Notes: generated from the letters alone by a model not told the origin. 64,000 bases of DNA from Streptococcus oralis (GCF_019929345.1 NZ_JAHZPJ010000008.1:1-64000), one strand, 5' to 3'. Counted from the first letter of the stretch, positions 19,689-29,618 are shown. Made by a program: numbers and translations.

Positions 19689-21359
19689 CTATTCATTTTG
19701 AATAGTAATACGGTAACGAACACCTTCTTGTTCAGCAGACTCTACACTGATTTGGTAGCGATCCCCAAAATAGAGGACAAAGCGTTCGTGTACATTGATT
19801 ATTCCAATTGATTGTCGCTCTCCGCTATAGCTTGCCTCGTGCTCAAAACTTCTCTGAGTTAGTTTTTCTTGCAAGGCAGCTAATTTTTCGGCAGACATTC
19901 CACGACCATTATCGACTACCAGGATCTCAACAAATCCTTCACCCTTCAAAACCTTGATACTGATTACATTATCTGTCCGACGGTGGTCAATACCGTGGGC
20001 AAAGTAATTTTCTACCAATGGTTGGAGCGTAAACTTGGGAATCTTCATATTTTCTAATTCTGGCGCGATCTTAAAGCCATAAGCAACAGACCTTGGATAG
20101 CGAACCATACAGAGATAGCTATATTTTCGGCAAAATTCCAACTCCTGCTTCAACGTTGTTTCCCGCTCGTCGGAGATATTGTTGCGTAACAAGCTACTAA
20201 ATTCATAGATAATATCTGCCAGTTCATCCTGACTTTCCATAACAGCATACATCCGTAAAAACTCCAGAGTATTGTACATAAAGTGAGGATTGATTTGAGC
20301 CTGTAGGGCTCGCATATTGGCATCTTTCTGACTGAGCTCTAGCTGATAGATATCGTGGATATTTTTTTCCAGGCGATCCAACATATCATTGGTTGTTTCT
20401 GCAATGAGAAGCAATTCTTGGTCTTTTTCAGAAGTATCGATCCGAAGTCCTTCTTCTCCTTTGGCAATGACCTGGATAGACTCTACCAGATCCACAACCT
20501 GCTTTTGGTAATTTGAGAAAGTTTGTCTAAGAGTTGCATATAAAATAATAACAAAGAGAACACTTAAACCAACAATTACAGCGGAACTAGTCAAAGTTCC
20601 AGTAAGAACAAAATTCTTTGGAACAGCAACTCGAACCTGATAGCCGTGAGAGGTAACTCCTACAAGCCAGTCCTCCCGCTCGGCAGATACTGTCTCCCCA
20701 ATCTGAAACATCTCGGTCTCAAAAGGCGAAGTTACTGTTACAGCCATCGGGATATGGCCCCTTGTATTGTCAATAGCATCATGGAGAACATCTGGGGAAA
20801 GGGAGATATAGATGACTCCTAAATCCTTGTCAGACACAGGATCGGATACAGGAATGGCAAAACTATTGGGAGCTGGTTTGAAATTTTCTGCTGGAATTTT
20901 CTCTCCACTTCGTTTCCCTCGGGTAGAAACAAAAACTTCTTTATAATCTTGAAGGACAATTGCAACACCTGTCACAAAGTCATTTCTTACATACAAATCG
21001 TCAATATTTTCATACAAGGATACCGAGATATAGGGCGAAGCCTTGCGCTCTAATTGCCAATAAAAATAGTCTGGTGTGCTGAGACTAAAATACTTGTAAA
21101 TTCCTTCAATCCGAGCCTGATTTTCAACCAAAGACTGGGCAATCTGAGTCGACTCTCTATGGTAATATTCAATCTCACTCACTGTCCGAGTCGTCACACG
21201 TTGAGCTACTCGTTGGGCTTCTTTTTCACGGGAACTCCAGTCAGCATAGGAGAGCATGACCGCAAAACTTGCAATGATGGCAATCATCACCAAGGTATAG
21301 ATGCGCAAAAGCGAGTGGAGCCAGAACGGCTTCATTTTATTTTGTCGCCAATTTTTCAT
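19689..21359 (-). CDS. Sensor histidine kinase, YesM type (HK07)
   Basis: Membrane kinase, about 556 residues from the chosen start: N-terminal membrane segment, an extracytoplasmic sensor region of about 230 residues, second membrane segment, HAMP, a His_kinase domain with phospho-acceptor in NPHFMYNTLEF, and a C-terminal HATPase with DNGRGMS. The start is uncertain: candidates at 21371, 21359 and 21335 all have weak ribosome sites; 21359 overlaps the end of the yesL-like gene by 23 nt, suggesting translational coupling. Confidence 0.9.
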   Translation of the reverse strand: MKNWRQNKMKPFWLHSLLRIYTLVMIAIIASFAVMLSYADWSSREKEAQRVAQRVTTRTVSEIEYYHRESTQIAQSLVENQARIEGIYKYFSLSTPDYFYWQLERKASPYISVSLYENIDDLYVRNDFVTGVAIVLQDYKEVFVSTRGKRSGEKIPAENFKPAPNSFAIPVSDPVSDKDLGVIYISLSPDVLHDAIDNTRGHIPMAVTVTSPFETEMFQIGETVSAEREDWLVGVTSHGYQVRVAVPKNFVLTGTLTSSAVIVGLSVLFVIILYATLRQTFSNYQKQVVDLVESIQVIAKGEEGLRIDTSEKDQELLLIAETTNDMLDRLEKNIHDIYQLELSQKDANMRALQAQINPHFMYNTLEFLRMYAVMESQDELADIIYEFSSLLRNNISDERETTLKQELEFCRKYSYLCMVRYPRSVAYGFKIAPELENMKIPKFTLQPLVENYFAHGIDHRRTDNVISIKVLKGEGFVEILVVDNGRGMSAEKLAALQEKLTQRSFEHEASYSGERQSIGIINVHERFVLYFGDRYQISVESAEQEGVRYRITIQNE

Positions 21360-21951
21360 GGATACTTTCATATACGGGTTCCAACATATCACTGATAAAG
21401 AAATGCCACATCCCAATTCCTACGAAGGAAAGCAAGGCGGGCATATAGTAACCAATTCCTATAAGCATAACCGTACCAAATAAAACCTTGGCTAGAGCTG
21501 GTAAACTCATAAAAATCCCGACAAGAGCGAGTTTTACAGTATTTCTATAAGAAAGTTCATAATAAACTTGTAGCTTCAATGAAACGGTATACGCCAAGAA
21601 AATGAAGACAATGACAAGGATATTGAGAAAGGTCGCCAAGAGATGAAAAATGGTCTGGTGGGGCAATTGAACTAGAAGATACAAACCATAAACTAAGACA
21701 AGATCCACAAATACAAAACTATAGAAAGCCAGATTACTCTTGACAAAATTGCTCTTATACAATTCCCAAGCTTCCTTTAAATTGTAAGCTCGGTAACTGT
21801 ATCCATGCTCAGCATACAAACTCATAAGGGTGGCACTAGCTGGCGCTAAGCCGAACACGATACCTCCTGCTAGTGTTAATAACCAGAAAAAAGCTGTCGC
21901 AAGCATTCCTAAAAAGAAACGATTAAAGACGAATTCTAGAAACTTTCCCAT
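21337..21951 (-). CDS. YesL-like membrane protein (DUF624)
   Basis: 204-residue integral membrane protein with about five hydrophobic segments; family members are encoded next to YesM/YesN two-component systems. Its 3' end overlaps the HK07 start, and it is first in the transcript yesL-HK07-RR07. RBS AGGAGG before ATG. Role in signalling is unproven. Confidence 0.82.
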   Translation of the reverse strand: MGKFLEFVFNRFFLGMLATAFFWLLTLAGGIVFGLAPASATLMSLYAEHGYSYRAYNLKEAWELYKSNFVKSNLAFYSFVFVDLVLVYGLYLLVQLPHQTIFHLLATFLNILVIVFIFLAYTVSLKLQVYYELSYRNTVKLALVGIFMSLPALAKVLFGTVMLIGIGYYMPALLSFVGIGMWHFFISDMLEPVYESIHEKLATK

Positions 21952-22084
21952 GATATCCTCCTTAAAACAACTATGTGACTATTATATCATATTTCAAACG
22001 TTTTCAAAAATATAGAGCTTCCATTTACAATCCTCAAAAAGCATGATACAATTGGTTTTGTTAGTTTGTATCAAGGAGATTCTC

Positions 22085-22654
22085 ATGAAGAAAAATATCT
22101 TAACCACCCTCTTAGCTGTCGTCCTCTATTTTCTCTGTGTAGGGATTGGTGTCTTCCTAGGACACCTAGTCGACCAAACGGGCAATATGTTCTATGCGCC
22201 TGCCTTTTCTGCCCTTGTCGGGGGTAGCGTCTACATGTTTCTTTTGGCAAAGGTTCCTCGTTTTGGAGCGATTACCACTCTCGGACTCTTTATGGCTCTC
22301 TTTTTTCTAGCTAGTAAACACGGCGCTGGCGCTTTTCTACCAGCTATCGCCTGTGGTCTTGCAGCAGATGCCATCGCTCGCCTCGGAAATTATAAAGATC
22401 GAATTAAAAATACCCTCTCCTTCCTCGTCTTTGCTTTTAGTACAAGTGGCCCTATCTTCCTCATGTGGATCCGTCCCAAAGCTTACGTGGCTACCTTACT
22501 CGCGCGTGGAAAATCCCAAGAATACATTGACCGTATCATGGTCGCTCCAGATTTGGACAAAATCCTTCTCTTTGTCGTAAGTATCCTCCTAGGCGCTGTG
22601 ATGGGTGCTGTTATTGGGCAATTTCTAAGTCAAAAAATAGCTGATAAACTATAA
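22085..22654 (+). CDS. MptD/Trep_Strep-type ECF transporter S component
   Basis: 189-residue membrane protein with about five to six hydrophobic segments, resembling the substrate-binding S components of ECF importers that borrow a shared EcfAA'T energy module. Start at 22085 is set by AAGGAG seven bases upstream. Substrate unknown; there is no transport module gene next to it. Stand-alone gene with a strong terminator. Confidence 0.75.
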   Translation: MKKNILTTLLAVVLYFLCVGIGVFLGHLVDQTGNMFYAPAFSALVGGSVYMFLLAKVPRFGAITTLGLFMALFFLASKHGAGAFLPAIACGLAADAIARLGNYKDRIKNTLSFLVFAFSTSGPIFLMWIRPKAYVATLLARGKSQEYIDRIMVAPDLDKILLFVVSILLGAVMGAVIGQFLSQKIADKL

Positions 22655-22661
22655 GGTAAAA

Positions 22662-22700
22662 GCCCTGAAGACTAGCAATGCCTAGTTTCAGGGCCTTTTT
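22662..22700 (+). terminator. Terminator of the ECF S-component gene
   Basis: Fourteen-pair stem with GCCCTGAA / TTCAGGGC outer part and five T residues. Confidence 0.88.
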
Positions 22701-22710
22701 GTATACAATC

Positions 22711-22848
22711 TTAGAATTCACTATAGATAAATTCTTGGATATTCGAAAAATCGGTCACAAAACAGTAAATCACGATGCTCAAGATAACCGTGTAGAAAAA
22801 TAGTGTCCACAAGATTAAACGATGTGTGTTAGTCAGCTTGGTTTGCAA
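22711..22848 (-). CDS. DltX-like microprotein
   Basis: 45-residue ORF starting with TTG inside the dltD end (20-nt overlap) and ending just before the convergent terminator; an in-frame TTG seven codons further upstream is an alternative start. It has a single membrane segment (LILWTLFFYTVILSIVIYCF) and ends in EFIYSEF. Known DltX proteins of the D-alanylation system are about 50 residues, have one membrane helix and end in an F-x-Y-x-x-F-type motif whose Tyr carries the acyl group between DltB and DltD. Location, size, topology and C-terminal motif all fit. The RBS is weak, so translational coupling to dltD is likely. Confidence 0.75.
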   Translation of the reverse strand: MQTKLTNTHRLILWTLFFYTVILSIVIYCFVTDFSNIQEFIYSEF

Positions 22849-24001
22849 ATTTGTAAAGTTCTTTTTCAACTTCCATCCATCCTTTCACTCCAACGTGCAT
22901 CACGTCAAATAAAAAGTAATCATCATACTCTCTATTTCCATAGTTTAGCACCGTTGCACCATGACTTTTTGCAACATCTTCTATTTTTTTATAAGTTTTT
23001 TCTCGCATCTCTCTTGAGACACCTGTGTAGTCATTCCATTTCCCGTTTACTGGGAAAATAATAACCTCAACTTCAATGCCCAATTCCTTAGCAACTGTCA
23101 AGAAAAGTTCCATATCTGAATACTCCGGTGACTCCAGATAACTCAAATCTTTATTAGAACCTTTCAGTGATGCATAGCGATCTTTTAAGTAAGTATTGTA
23201 GTAGTTATTATCAACAGCATAGTCATTATTATCTGTTTTCTTTTTGACCTCTTCCACAAACTGATCCGTCATCTTCTGCCAATCATAGTCTGGGGTTTTG
23301 TCTCCTGATGAGGGATAATCTGATTTCTCATGATTTTCATAAAATTTTCGTTTGAGCTTAAAGGAATACATCGCGTTATCTAACTCTAATAGTTTTTTAT
23401 CAACAATGGTTCCTTTTCCATCTATGAAATAACTTTTGTATTTTTTGTAGATGTCATTTTGTTGCTTGTTCCCCTTGGTAATCTCGATAATGCGATTGAT
23501 TAGTTTTTCTTTCGTTTCCTTACTAATCTTGTCATTATCTAGCATGTGGAAAATATGTTCCTGGGAAGCCTTGTTCAAAAAAGCATCTTGATGAGTCCCA
23601 TCTTTTTCAAACCACTGAACCGACTCTACTATAGCTACTTTTCGCTTACTCATAGATCCTTCAATCGAGGCTAAAGTAGAGGCTTGAATGATATTTTGAG
23701 AATAGCTAGTTCCAATCTGCATGATATTGAAATCGTTGTAATTAAAAATTCTATTGGGATGATAATCTTCATCCTTTGTCGCAACCAACTCGGATGACCC
23801 CAATAAAACCAGTGTAGTGGGGGTGATATTGCTTGTTAGAATATCTCTACTTTTATACTTTTCATATGAAGTGCTGTAACGAATACTGTTATCCTTGACT
23901 TTATAATAATCATCAATCTTCTTGACATACGTCACATTTAAAAGGGCAAGCGTCGCAATTACGAGCACAAGCGATAGTAAAAATGCTTTTAATTTAATCA
24001 T
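22829..24001 (-). CDS. DltD-like acyl-transfer esterase (orphan)
   Basis: 390-residue DltD family protein: N-terminal membrane anchor (residues 5-25) and an outside-facing SGNH-like hydrolase domain. Nucleophile Ser in LLGSSEL (about residue 69), and the Asp/His pair in DVMHVGVKGW near the C terminus. DltD moves the acyl group onto teichoic acid. It follows the dltB-like gene by 47 nt. There is no dltA (D-Ala ligase) or dltC (carrier) here, so this is a second or specialised set, not the complete dlt operon. Confidence 0.85.
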   Translation of the reverse strand: MIKLKAFLLSLVLVIATLALLNVTYVKKIDDYYKVKDNSIRYSTSYEKYKSRDILTSNITPTTLVLLGSSELVATKDEDYHPNRIFNYNDFNIMQIGTSYSQNIIQASTLASIEGSMSKRKVAIVESVQWFEKDGTHQDAFLNKASQEHIFHMLDNDKISKETKEKLINRIIEITKGNKQQNDIYKKYKSYFIDGKGTIVDKKLLELDNAMYSFKLKRKFYENHEKSDYPSSGDKTPDYDWQKMTDQFVEEVKKKTDNNDYAVDNNYYNTYLKDRYASLKGSNKDLSYLESPEYSDMELFLTVAKELGIEVEVIIFPVNGKWNDYTGVSREMREKTYKKIEDVAKSHGATVLNYGNREYDDYFLFDVMHVGVKGWMEVEKELYKFANQAD

Positions 24002-24048
24002 CTCGTTTTATCCTATCCCTTCGATCTAGCCGATTTCTTTTCAATCTC

Positions 24049-25203
24049 TTATCTCTTTAAAATCGTAAGCAAAATTTTATAGGGTTCACCTGAAAAGATA
24101 AAGAAACCAATCATAACCAAATTCATGGTCACAAACCAACTTAGTAGCTTATACCAGTTTTTGTTTTTATTTTTCTTATAAAAATTGCTTTTCTTTTGAT
24201 ACACTTCAAATCCAGCCATCAAGACACCATGGTAAAAACCATAGACAATGTAGCTAACACTAAGACCATGCCAAAAACCCATGACCAACATATTGACCAT
24301 ATAGGCATAGGTTGCATTGTGTAGTCTATTTTTAAACCATTTTTTCCTGATAACCTGCATCAATACTCTTGAAAACACAAAATCTCTCAACCAGGTCGAC
24401 AAGGTGATATGCCATCTGGTCCAGAAATCCTTAATATCGACACTCAAGAAAGGTTTGTTAAAGTTCATCGGTGTCTGAATACCTAGAATATTACTACTTC
24501 CAACAGCCATTAGACTATAGCCTGCAAAGTCAAAGAACAGATACAAGGTATAGAGGTACATATACTTGATTGAGTAGACGACTGTGCCAGTATTATTTAG
24601 AGCGAGTAACATCTGGTAAACATAGGTTGATAAAACAACCTTGTAAAGAAGGCCTAGAACGATACGATACACACCGTCCCCTGCTAACTCCAGATACTGT
24701 TTTCGAGGCATGATCTCGTTTATCTCTTTTAAAAATCTCCTACTCCGATCAATCGGACCAGCACTAACTGTTGGGAAAAAGAGCAAAAACTGTAGATAAT
24801 TTTTTACACTGACTTTTTCTTTGATTAAGCCATCCGATATCTCTAGCATGATCTGAATGGTCTTAAAGGACATGTAAGAAATTCCAATAAAGGCCAACAA
24901 ATGCAGAGAAGTCAGAGCAAAGACTTTATTGATTACCAAAGGAAGAATGGAAAGGAAAACCAGTGGTTTCAGCCGCTTTGCTTCTATCCTCTGTGCTAGA
25001 AAAACCAGAAAATACTGGTAAACGATAAAGGCGAGCAAATAGACCATCATCGCTCGACTCTTACCATAGATAGCTCCTGCAAATAAGAGGGAGAGCGCCA
25101 AAATATAGTAGTCCTTACGTTTTTCAAAAAAGTTTACCACAAAACCAATCAGTAAAACTACAAATAAGAGAAGGAAAAACTCATTCCCCTCGAAATAATT
25201 CAT
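24049..25203 (-). CDS. DltB-like MBOAT acyltransferase (orphan)
   Basis: 384-residue multi-pass membrane O-acyltransferase with about eleven hydrophobic segments. Family marks: SAGPIDRSRRF (about residue 140), FWTRWHITLSTWLRDFVF (about 240) and the catalytic His in MGFWHGLS (about 290). DltB takes D-alanyl from DltC to the outside; related MBOATs use other acyl donors. RBS AAGGAG. First gene of the dltB-dltD-dltX-like unit. Confidence 0.87.
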   Translation of the reverse strand: MNYFEGNEFFLLLFVVLLIGFVVNFFEKRKDYYILALSLLFAGAIYGKSRAMMVYLLAFIVYQYFLVFLAQRIEAKRLKPLVFLSILPLVINKVFALTSLHLLAFIGISYMSFKTIQIMLEISDGLIKEKVSVKNYLQFLLFFPTVSAGPIDRSRRFLKEINEIMPRKQYLELAGDGVYRIVLGLLYKVVLSTYVYQMLLALNNTGTVVYSIKYMYLYTLYLFFDFAGYSLMAVGSSNILGIQTPMNFNKPFLSVDIKDFWTRWHITLSTWLRDFVFSRVLMQVIRKKWFKNRLHNATYAYMVNMLVMGFWHGLSVSYIVYGFYHGVLMAGFEVYQKKSNFYKKNKNKNWYKLLSWFVTMNLVMIGFFIFSGEPYKILLTILKR

Positions 25204-25353
25204 ATCAACCGAACTCCTTTTTCATTTTCTCACCTCGCTTCAAGGTTTATCTTTCTAGTTTTTTTCCTATCCTATCACCAGAGAGAGTTAACTTTATCTA
25301 TTATACCATAATTTAAAAACTTTAAATGCCCCCTGTTGACGGCTTCCTAGAAC

Positions 25354-25378
25354 AAAAAAGAGCCCTTCGGCTCTTTTT
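25354..25378. terminator. Terminator after metI (symmetrical)
   Basis: AAAAAGAGCC cttc GGCTCTTTTT can work in both directions; the metI stop codon lies in its stem. Confidence 0.85.
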
Positions 25379-26069
25379 ACTTATGACTTAATTTCTTGGT
25401 CAAGAAATCTCCCAAGAACTGGATTGTAAAGATAATCAAGATGATGATAATGGTTGCTAAGACTGTCACATCGTGATTGAAACGGTTAAATCCATAAGCA
25501 ATGGCTACGTTACCGATACCACCTGCTCCAACCGCACCGGCCATAGCTGTTTCTCCAACTAGGGAAATCAAGGTCACAGTCGTCACACGAATCAAATCTG
25601 GAAGACCTTCTGATAGGTAAACACCCACAATATCCCAGAATGTCGCTCCACTTGCTTGAGCCGCCTCAATGACACCGCCATCCAGTTCAGCCAAGACAAC
25701 CTGCACCTGACGGGCAAAGAAGGCAAAGACCGCAAAAGAAAGTGGGACAAGGGCTGCATTTGGTCCGATACTAGTCTTAACAATCAAGTGAGAAAGTGGC
25801 GACAAGATAGCCAAGAGAATGATAAAGGGAACCGCACGGAAAATAGAGGTGATCTTATCCAAAATCCAGAAAACAACCTTATTTTCCAAGACACCACCTG
25901 GCGCGGTCAAGACAAGGAAGAGACCTGCTACCAATCCCAAGAACCCTCCGATAATGAAGGAAAGAACTGTCATATAGAGGGTTAAGTAGATGGCTGTTCC
26001 CCAGCCTGCCTGACCAGCCCAGCCCATTTTATAGACATTTGGTAAATAGGTTTGAATCAATGATTCCAT
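25377..26069 (-). CDS. metI: Methionine ABC transporter permease
   Basis: 230-residue permease with about five membrane segments and the EAA loop (LDGGVIEAAQASGATFWDIV, about 130-150) that contacts the ATPase. One base separates it from metN. With MetN and MetQ it forms the methionine importer (MetP in pneumococcal usage). Confidence 0.93.
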   Translation of the reverse strand: MESLIQTYLPNVYKMGWAGQAGWGTAIYLTLYMTVLSFIIGGFLGLVAGLFLVLTAPGGVLENKVVFWILDKITSIFRAVPFIILLAILSPLSHLIVKTSIGPNAALVPLSFAVFAFFARQVQVVLAELDGGVIEAAQASGATFWDIVGVYLSEGLPDLIRVTTVTLISLVGETAMAGAVGAGGIGNVAIAYGFNRFNHDVTVLATIIIILIIFTIQFLGDFLTKKLSHK

Positions 26070-26070
26070 C

Positions 26071-27132
26071 TTACTGTCCTCCCTTCAATACTTTTAACTG
26101 CACACCAGCCTGACGGATAGCTTCTTGAGCGCCTGCTAGCGCTGCTTTTTCTCCTGACAAGACCACAACCAATTCTCCAACAGGAGTACCATCGAGAATT
26201 TCGATATTTCCATAGAGGATATTGGCCGTTACTTGGTAATGTTTGTACAATTCATTCAAAAGTGGTTCGTCTGTCGAAACCCCTGCATACTTGAGCTGCA
26301 CTAAAATACTGTTCTCAGATAAGTGTTCTACGATTTCTTGCTTCTCAATCTTGACCATGGCTTCGTCAATACCTGTTGCAGTTGAGATAAAGTCCTGGGT
26401 CAAAGGTTGTTTTGGATCTGAGAAGATTTCAAGGACACTACCCTCTTCAATCAAATGCCCATCCTGCATAACTGCCACACGATTGGCAATGTCTTTGACA
26501 ATCTGCATTTCATGCGTAATCAAGACAACAGTCAAACCTAATTTTTGGTTCAAATCTTGCAACAAAGCCAAAATCTGCTTAGTTGTCTTAGGGTCAAGGG
26601 CAGAAGTTGACTCATCTGAAATCAAGATTTTTGGATCATTGGCCAAGGCACGCGCAATGGCTACACGCTGTTTTTGCCCTCCTGATAGTTGTGAAGGGTA
26701 GTTTTCAGCACGATCCGCCAAGCCAACCAAGTCTAACAACTTAGCTACTTTGGCTTTCTTTTCTTCCTTGCTGAGTCCAGAGTGTTTGAGGGCAAAGGCT
26801 ACATTTTCCTCTGCTGTCTTTTGACTCATCAGGTTGAAATGCTGGAAAATCATCCCGATATCTTGACGCTTACGGCGCAACTGCTCTGCTGTCAAGGTCA
26901 CTCTGCCATCAAAAATGACGTCGTTATCAATGGTAATTTTCCCTGCAGATGGCTTTTGCAAGAGGTTAATCACCCGTACAAGGGTTGATTTCCCCGCTCC
27001 AGAATACCCAACGATTCCGTAGATATCCCCTTCTTGGATGTGAATGGTCACATCCTTGACCGCTGTGATGGTTCTCTTCTTTTGGTGAAAAGTCACATCA
27101 ATCTGATCTAACTTGATAATATCTCTACTCAT
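26071..27132 (-). CDS. metN: Methionine ABC transporter ATP-binding protein
   Basis: 353 residues: ATPase (Walker [10 protein letters not shown], signature LSGGQKQR, Walker B ILISDEST) plus a C-terminal NIL/ACT-like domain (about 265-345) that in MetN binds methionine and inhibits transport when the cell is replete. Its start overlaps the M20 peptidase stop by eight bases. Confidence 0.95.
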   Translation of the reverse strand: MSRDIIKLDQIDVTFHQKKRTITAVKDVTIHIQEGDIYGIVGYSGAGKSTLVRVINLLQKPSAGKITIDNDVIFDGRVTLTAEQLRRKRQDIGMIFQHFNLMSQKTAEENVAFALKHSGLSKEEKKAKVAKLLDLVGLADRAENYPSQLSGGQKQRVAIARALANDPKILISDESTSALDPKTTKQILALLQDLNQKLGLTVVLITHEMQIVKDIANRVAVMQDGHLIEEGSVLEIFSDPKQPLTQDFISTATGIDEAMVKIEKQEIVEHLSENSILVQLKYAGVSTDEPLLNELYKHYQVTANILYGNIEILDGTPVGELVVVLSGEKAALAGAQEAIRQAGVQLKVLKGGQ

Positions 27133-28498
27133 AGCTTCTAATCAGCTCCTCTACTAATTCAATATGGGTGTAGTAATCGGCGATTCGCACGTTTTCATCT
27201 CCACCATGGTCTCGGCTATTGGCATTTCCTAGACCAAAGGCCACCATGGGTACCTCTAGGGCATCAAAGACCGTATGCATGGGCCCTGTCCCCGCCGTTG
27301 TCGGCAAGACTGAAACGCCCTGTGGATAGAATTTCTTGGCCAACTCGATCACATTGAGAATGGCTGGTGCGCTCATATCGCTTCGATAGCTCATCTCTCC
27401 CAAGGTATAGTATAATTCTACCTTATCAAAGCCATTTTTGTCTAGCTGTTTCCGAATTTTTTCCAGAACATCATGCGGTTCTAAGCCAGGAACCAAACGA
27501 ACTTCTAACTTGGCACTGGCTTCTGCTGGCAAAATCGTTTTAACCCCTTGCCCTTGATAACCTGACTGAATCCCTTCGATATTAAGGGCTGGCTCGAAAA
27601 AGAACCTTTTTAGAAAGGCTGCACGATCCTCTTGTAAGAGAGGCAATTCCAAACCATAAATGCGACTGATTTCCTCAGGATTGCGTTGGGCGTAGGCATC
27701 TACCAAGGCTAGTTCTCGTTCATTTGGCTCTTGAACATCCTCATACAAGCCTTCTACCAAGATACGGCCATCTGCTGCACGCAGGCTACTTAAGGCCTGG
27801 ATAAGGTACCACGACGCCGACTCCACAACACCACCATAACTCGAGTGGATATCCACATCAGCACTTTTTACCTTGGCATCAAAGGTCACAATTCCCTTGT
27901 TTCCACCAGAAATTTCTAGCTGTTCCAAGGCGTTCTTTGTCCCTTGCTCCCAGACTAGCAAGTCCGCCCCACGAAGTTTGTCTGCGTGTTTCTCTAAATA
28001 CTTATCTAAATCCATAGAAGCAGACTCCTCTGCCCCTTCCATGATAAAGCTGATATTGACTGGCAGGTCATCGTGGTGTTGCATATACTTTCTCAGAGCA
28101 CTCAAACGAGCCGTGATATGACCCTTGTCATCATCAACCCCACGTCCATACATAAAGCCATTTCGCACAGAAAGGGTAAAAGGATCCTCAGTCCACAACT
28201 GGTCGCCATCCGCTGGCACGGTGTCATAGTGATTATAGAAGATCAAGGTCTTGGCATCCGGACGCGAACTCTTGAAATGCGCCATGACAAAGGGAGCCGT
28301 GTGGCTCTCATCAATCTCCACTTCAGCTCCTACACGCTTGAAAATCTCACCCAGATAGTTTGCGACTTCTTTGAGTCCAACCTGCTGGGCAAAGACTGAT
28401 TTCTTGGAAATTAAGGTGCGCAAGACTTCAAAATAATGCTGGGCCACATGATCCTTTTCAAATTTTTCAATCTGCTCTTGTTCGCTAGGAAAAACCAT
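27125..28498 (-). CDS. M20-family metallopeptidase in the met operon
   Basis: 457-residue zinc dipeptidase-like enzyme: metal ligands in FYNHYDTVP (about 85-93), GRGVDDDKG (about 115-123) and MEGAEES (about 153-159), with an inserted dimerisation domain. The start MVFPSEQ at 28498 is chosen because the upstream extension is atypical, although the RBS is weak. Placement between metQ and metN, as in pneumococcus, suggests it releases methionine from imported peptides or N-acyl derivatives; substrate is inferred. Confidence 0.88.
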   Translation of the reverse strand: MVFPSEQEQIEKFEKDHVAQHYFEVLRTLISKKSVFAQQVGLKEVANYLGEIFKRVGAEVEIDESHTAPFVMAHFKSSRPDAKTLIFYNHYDTVPADGDQLWTEDPFTLSVRNGFMYGRGVDDDKGHITARLSALRKYMQHHDDLPVNISFIMEGAEESASMDLDKYLEKHADKLRGADLLVWEQGTKNALEQLEISGGNKGIVTFDAKVKSADVDIHSSYGGVVESASWYLIQALSSLRAADGRILVEGLYEDVQEPNERELALVDAYAQRNPEEISRIYGLELPLLQEDRAAFLKRFFFEPALNIEGIQSGYQGQGVKTILPAEASAKLEVRLVPGLEPHDVLEKIRKQLDKNGFDKVELYYTLGEMSYRSDMSAPAILNVIELAKKFYPQGVSVLPTTAGTGPMHTVFDALEVPMVAFGLGNANSRDHGGDENVRIADYYTHIELVEELIRSYE

Positions 28499-28616
28499 TT
28501 TCTCTCTCTTTCTACTACGTACTTGCGTCCTCAAAACGACAACAAGTGCCTCTTTAAAATCAACTCTCTATACAAAAGCAAGAGGTGGAAACTCTCTCCC
28601 ACCTCCCTGTGTCTTA

Positions 28617-29471
28617 TTACCAAACTGGTTGGTCCAAACCGTCTGATGTTTCTTCGATAACTTTTTTCACTTCATCAGTGTGGTAAGCTGCGATAATTTT
28701 CTTGATGGCATCAGCCTTAGGTGATGATTCCCAATCTTTTTTCGCAACGATGATGTTGTACCATTGTTTTGAGTTTTCATCAGCTTGTTCTTTGAAGAGT
28801 GCTTTCTTGTAGTCCAATTTTGCTTCTGTAACGAAGGTATTGTTTACAACAGCAGCATCAACTGATGACAATGAACGAGCTGTTTGGCTAGCGTCCAATT
28901 CAGTAATCTTCAAGTTCTTTGGATTTTCTGTGATGTTAGCAACTGTTGCAAGTGCAGTTCCAGAAACATCCAATTTGATCAAACCAGCTGATTGAAGCAA
29001 GTAAAGCGCACGGCTTTCGTTTGTTGCATCGTTTGGTACAGCAATTTCACCGTTATCTGGGATTTCTTCCACTTTGGTGTACTTGTTTTCTTCCCCATTT
29101 TTACCTGAGTAAAGGCGGATTGGTGAGATGTAGGTATCTGCAATCGCTACAAGGTCTTTCCCGTTTTCTTTGTTCCAGTTGTTCAAGAAGTTGTAGTGTT
29201 GGAAAGCATTCAAGTCTACTTCGCCATCAGCAGTTGCCTTGTTTGGCTGTGAGTAGTCTGTGAACTCTGTGAATTCCAATTTAATGCCATCTTTTTTAAC
29301 CAATTCTTGGATTTTATCCCAACGCGCTTCTTCAGAACCGCTACGGTTAACTGTTGCAATTTTGACAACTGTTTCGTTGTCTGCTTTCTTTTCTGAATTT
29401 CCGCAAGCTGCAAGAGCCAAACCTGCGACTGTAGCAAGCGCTGCTACACCGAGCCATTTTTTAATTTTCAT
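28617..29471 (-). CDS. metQ: Methionine-binding lipoprotein
   Basis: 284-residue NlpA/MetQ-type substrate-binding lipoprotein. Lipobox LALAAC (Cys 22) after a short signal peptide; the body has the NlpA lipoprotein fold (DLNAFQHYNFL, VPNDATNESRAL). First gene of metQ-M20-metN-metI. A precise MET-box lies in its promoter region. Confidence 0.94.
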   Translation of the reverse strand: MKIKKWLGVAALATVAGLALAACGNSEKKADNETVVKIATVNRSGSEEARWDKIQELVKKDGIKLEFTEFTDYSQPNKATADGEVDLNAFQHYNFLNNWNKENGKDLVAIADTYISPIRLYSGKNGEENKYTKVEEIPDNGEIAVPNDATNESRALYLLQSAGLIKLDVSGTALATVANITENPKNLKITELDASQTARSLSSVDAAVVNNTFVTEAKLDYKKALFKEQADENSKQWYNIIVAKKDWESSPKADAIKKIIAAYHTDEVKKVIEETSDGLDQPVW

Positions 29472-29548
29472 GATTCTTTCTCCTTAAAAATAATACCGTA
29501 ATAGTATCTCATACTTTATTTGATTTCGCAAATTGTTATTAGATAGGC

Positions 29549-29575
29549 AGACATATAGTTTGAAACTATATGTCT
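29549..29575. promoter_or_regulatory. MET-box (MetR/MtaR operator) upstream of metQ
   Basis: A 27-nt perfect inverted repeat with a single central base; its core TATAGTTTGAAACTATA is the streptococcal MET-box recognised by the LysR-type regulator MetR/MtaR. It lies upstream of a metQ promoter reading TTGCGA, 17 nt, GATACT. Methionine-dependent control of the operon is therefore likely. Confidence 0.85.
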
Positions 29576-29584
29576 AAAAATTGA

Positions 29585-29618
29585 GAAATCATCCACCTTT
29601 CTCAGACTGGATGATTTC
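29585..29618 (-). terminator. Terminator of the metQ-upstream promoter region's preceding side / next gene boundary
   Basis: Eleven-pair stem GAAATCATCCA/TGGATGATTTC with TCAATTTTT tail on the minus strand, right after the stop of the binding-protein gene at 29625. It separates that gene from the MET-box promoter. Confidence 0.88.
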
